In this document: one piece after another, positions 33,955-34,138 of the stretch
Numbering within the stretch: position 1 is the first letter of the stretch
How the letters are laid out: each line of letters starts with the position of its first letter
NCBI RefSeq assembly: GCF_017377655.1
Contig: NZ_JAFREL010000100.1
Location: 1 to 34,138, forward strand
DNA: 34,138 nt
From: Candidatus Enterococcus ferrettii
GTDB taxonomy: Bacteria > Bacillota > Bacilli > Lactobacillales > Enterococcaceae
Direction of reading: 5' to 3'
Translations under genes and position numbers: made by a program
The notes under the pieces: generated by a model
Told to the model about the DNA's origin: nothing
The model's database searches: none
What the model saw: only the letters and a program-made list of their open reading frames with translations

Positions 33955-33964
33955 CAGGTACCTT
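33955..33964. repeat. MarR operator copy 3 (CAGGTACCTT)
   Basis: Palindromic core AGGTACCT just upstream of the -35 of the marR promoter, on the side facing a possible plus-strand transcription unit. The three centres are 29 and 28 bases apart. Confidence 0.65.
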
Positions 33965-34009
33965 TCTTTTTTAAAACTTTTCTAATATCAGGGATTATTC
34001 TCAAAAAAA

Positions 34010-34138
34010 ATGAGTTGGATCGTTGTTTGGCTATCATTCTGGTAAATTGCTTGGTTTTATATATTGTGGATTTTTTAGTTTGGAGTTTATTATTTTGTGT
34101 GCTGGGAGAAGTAGAACTAACAAAAAACTAAAAGGGAG
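34010..34138 (+). other. Possible leader of a plus-strand gene beyond the window
   Basis: No full gene lies here. A possible promoter, TTGTGG (34064-34069), 18 bases, TATTAT (34088-34093), is followed by the final bases AAAAGGGAG, which look like a ribosome site at the very edge. A start codon would then be expected within about 10 bases outside. An 11-codon frame (34010-34045) reads MSWIVVWLSFW. Confidence 0.3.

Overview
The window is a gene-dense stretch of chromosome from a low-GC Gram-positive coccus of the order Lactobacillales, most likely an Enterococcus. The evidence is the enterococcal type of pyruvate formate-lyase, topoisomerase IV, DHFR and CodY sequences, strong AGGAGG ribosome sites, and a gene order (rbgA-rnhB-dprA-topA-trmFO-xerC-hslVU-codY) shared with Bacillus subtilis and its relatives. 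I do not assign a species. No rRNA, tRNA, CRISPR array, insertion sequence, prophage or resistance gene was found. Thirty-one protein genes are called, and 29 of them lie on the minus strand. Only plsY and a NUDIX gene are on the plus strand.

In minus-strand transcription units, from low to high coordinates: a DUF915 alpha/beta hydrolase behind an unknown gene (50-1711); ppaC (1790-2719); pflB-pflA with a long intergenic hairpin and a complex promoter (2807-6105); parE-parC (6254-10743); a CoA-binding protein (10867-11289), divergent from plsY-NUDIX (11396-12647, plus strand); xerC-hslV-hslU-codY-aldose epimerase (12695-17256); topA-trmFO (17411-20805); rbgA-rnhB-dprA (20909-23439); an orphan pseudo-response regulator with a structured leader (23635-24587); a possible small RNA (24633-24795); lepB; an S41-family protein without its catalytic serine (25479-26894); a GDSL esterase-ypmS-yozE unit; degV; abcF(yfmR type)-thyA-folA; and a His-rich MarR regulator.

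The genes are mainly housekeeping: mixed-acid fermentation (pfl), DNA topology (topA, parEC), nucleotide and folate metabolism (thyA, folA), phospholipid synthesis (plsY), proteolysis and secretion (hslVU, lepB), ribosome assembly and rescue (rbgA, ABC-F), and nutritional control (codY). No large undescribed system such as a defence island or biosynthetic cluster is visible. The most interesting signals are regulatory or biochemical: three AGGTACCT operators around a consensus promoter in front of a MarR gene with a His/Gly-rich tail; the apparent loss of the Ser nucleophile in the C-terminal-processing protease homologue; the non-phosphorylatable orphan regulator with its leader inverted repeat and neighbouring sRNA candidate; a 16-bp hairpin between pflB and pflA; frequent TTG starts; and promoters nested in the terminators of upstream genes.
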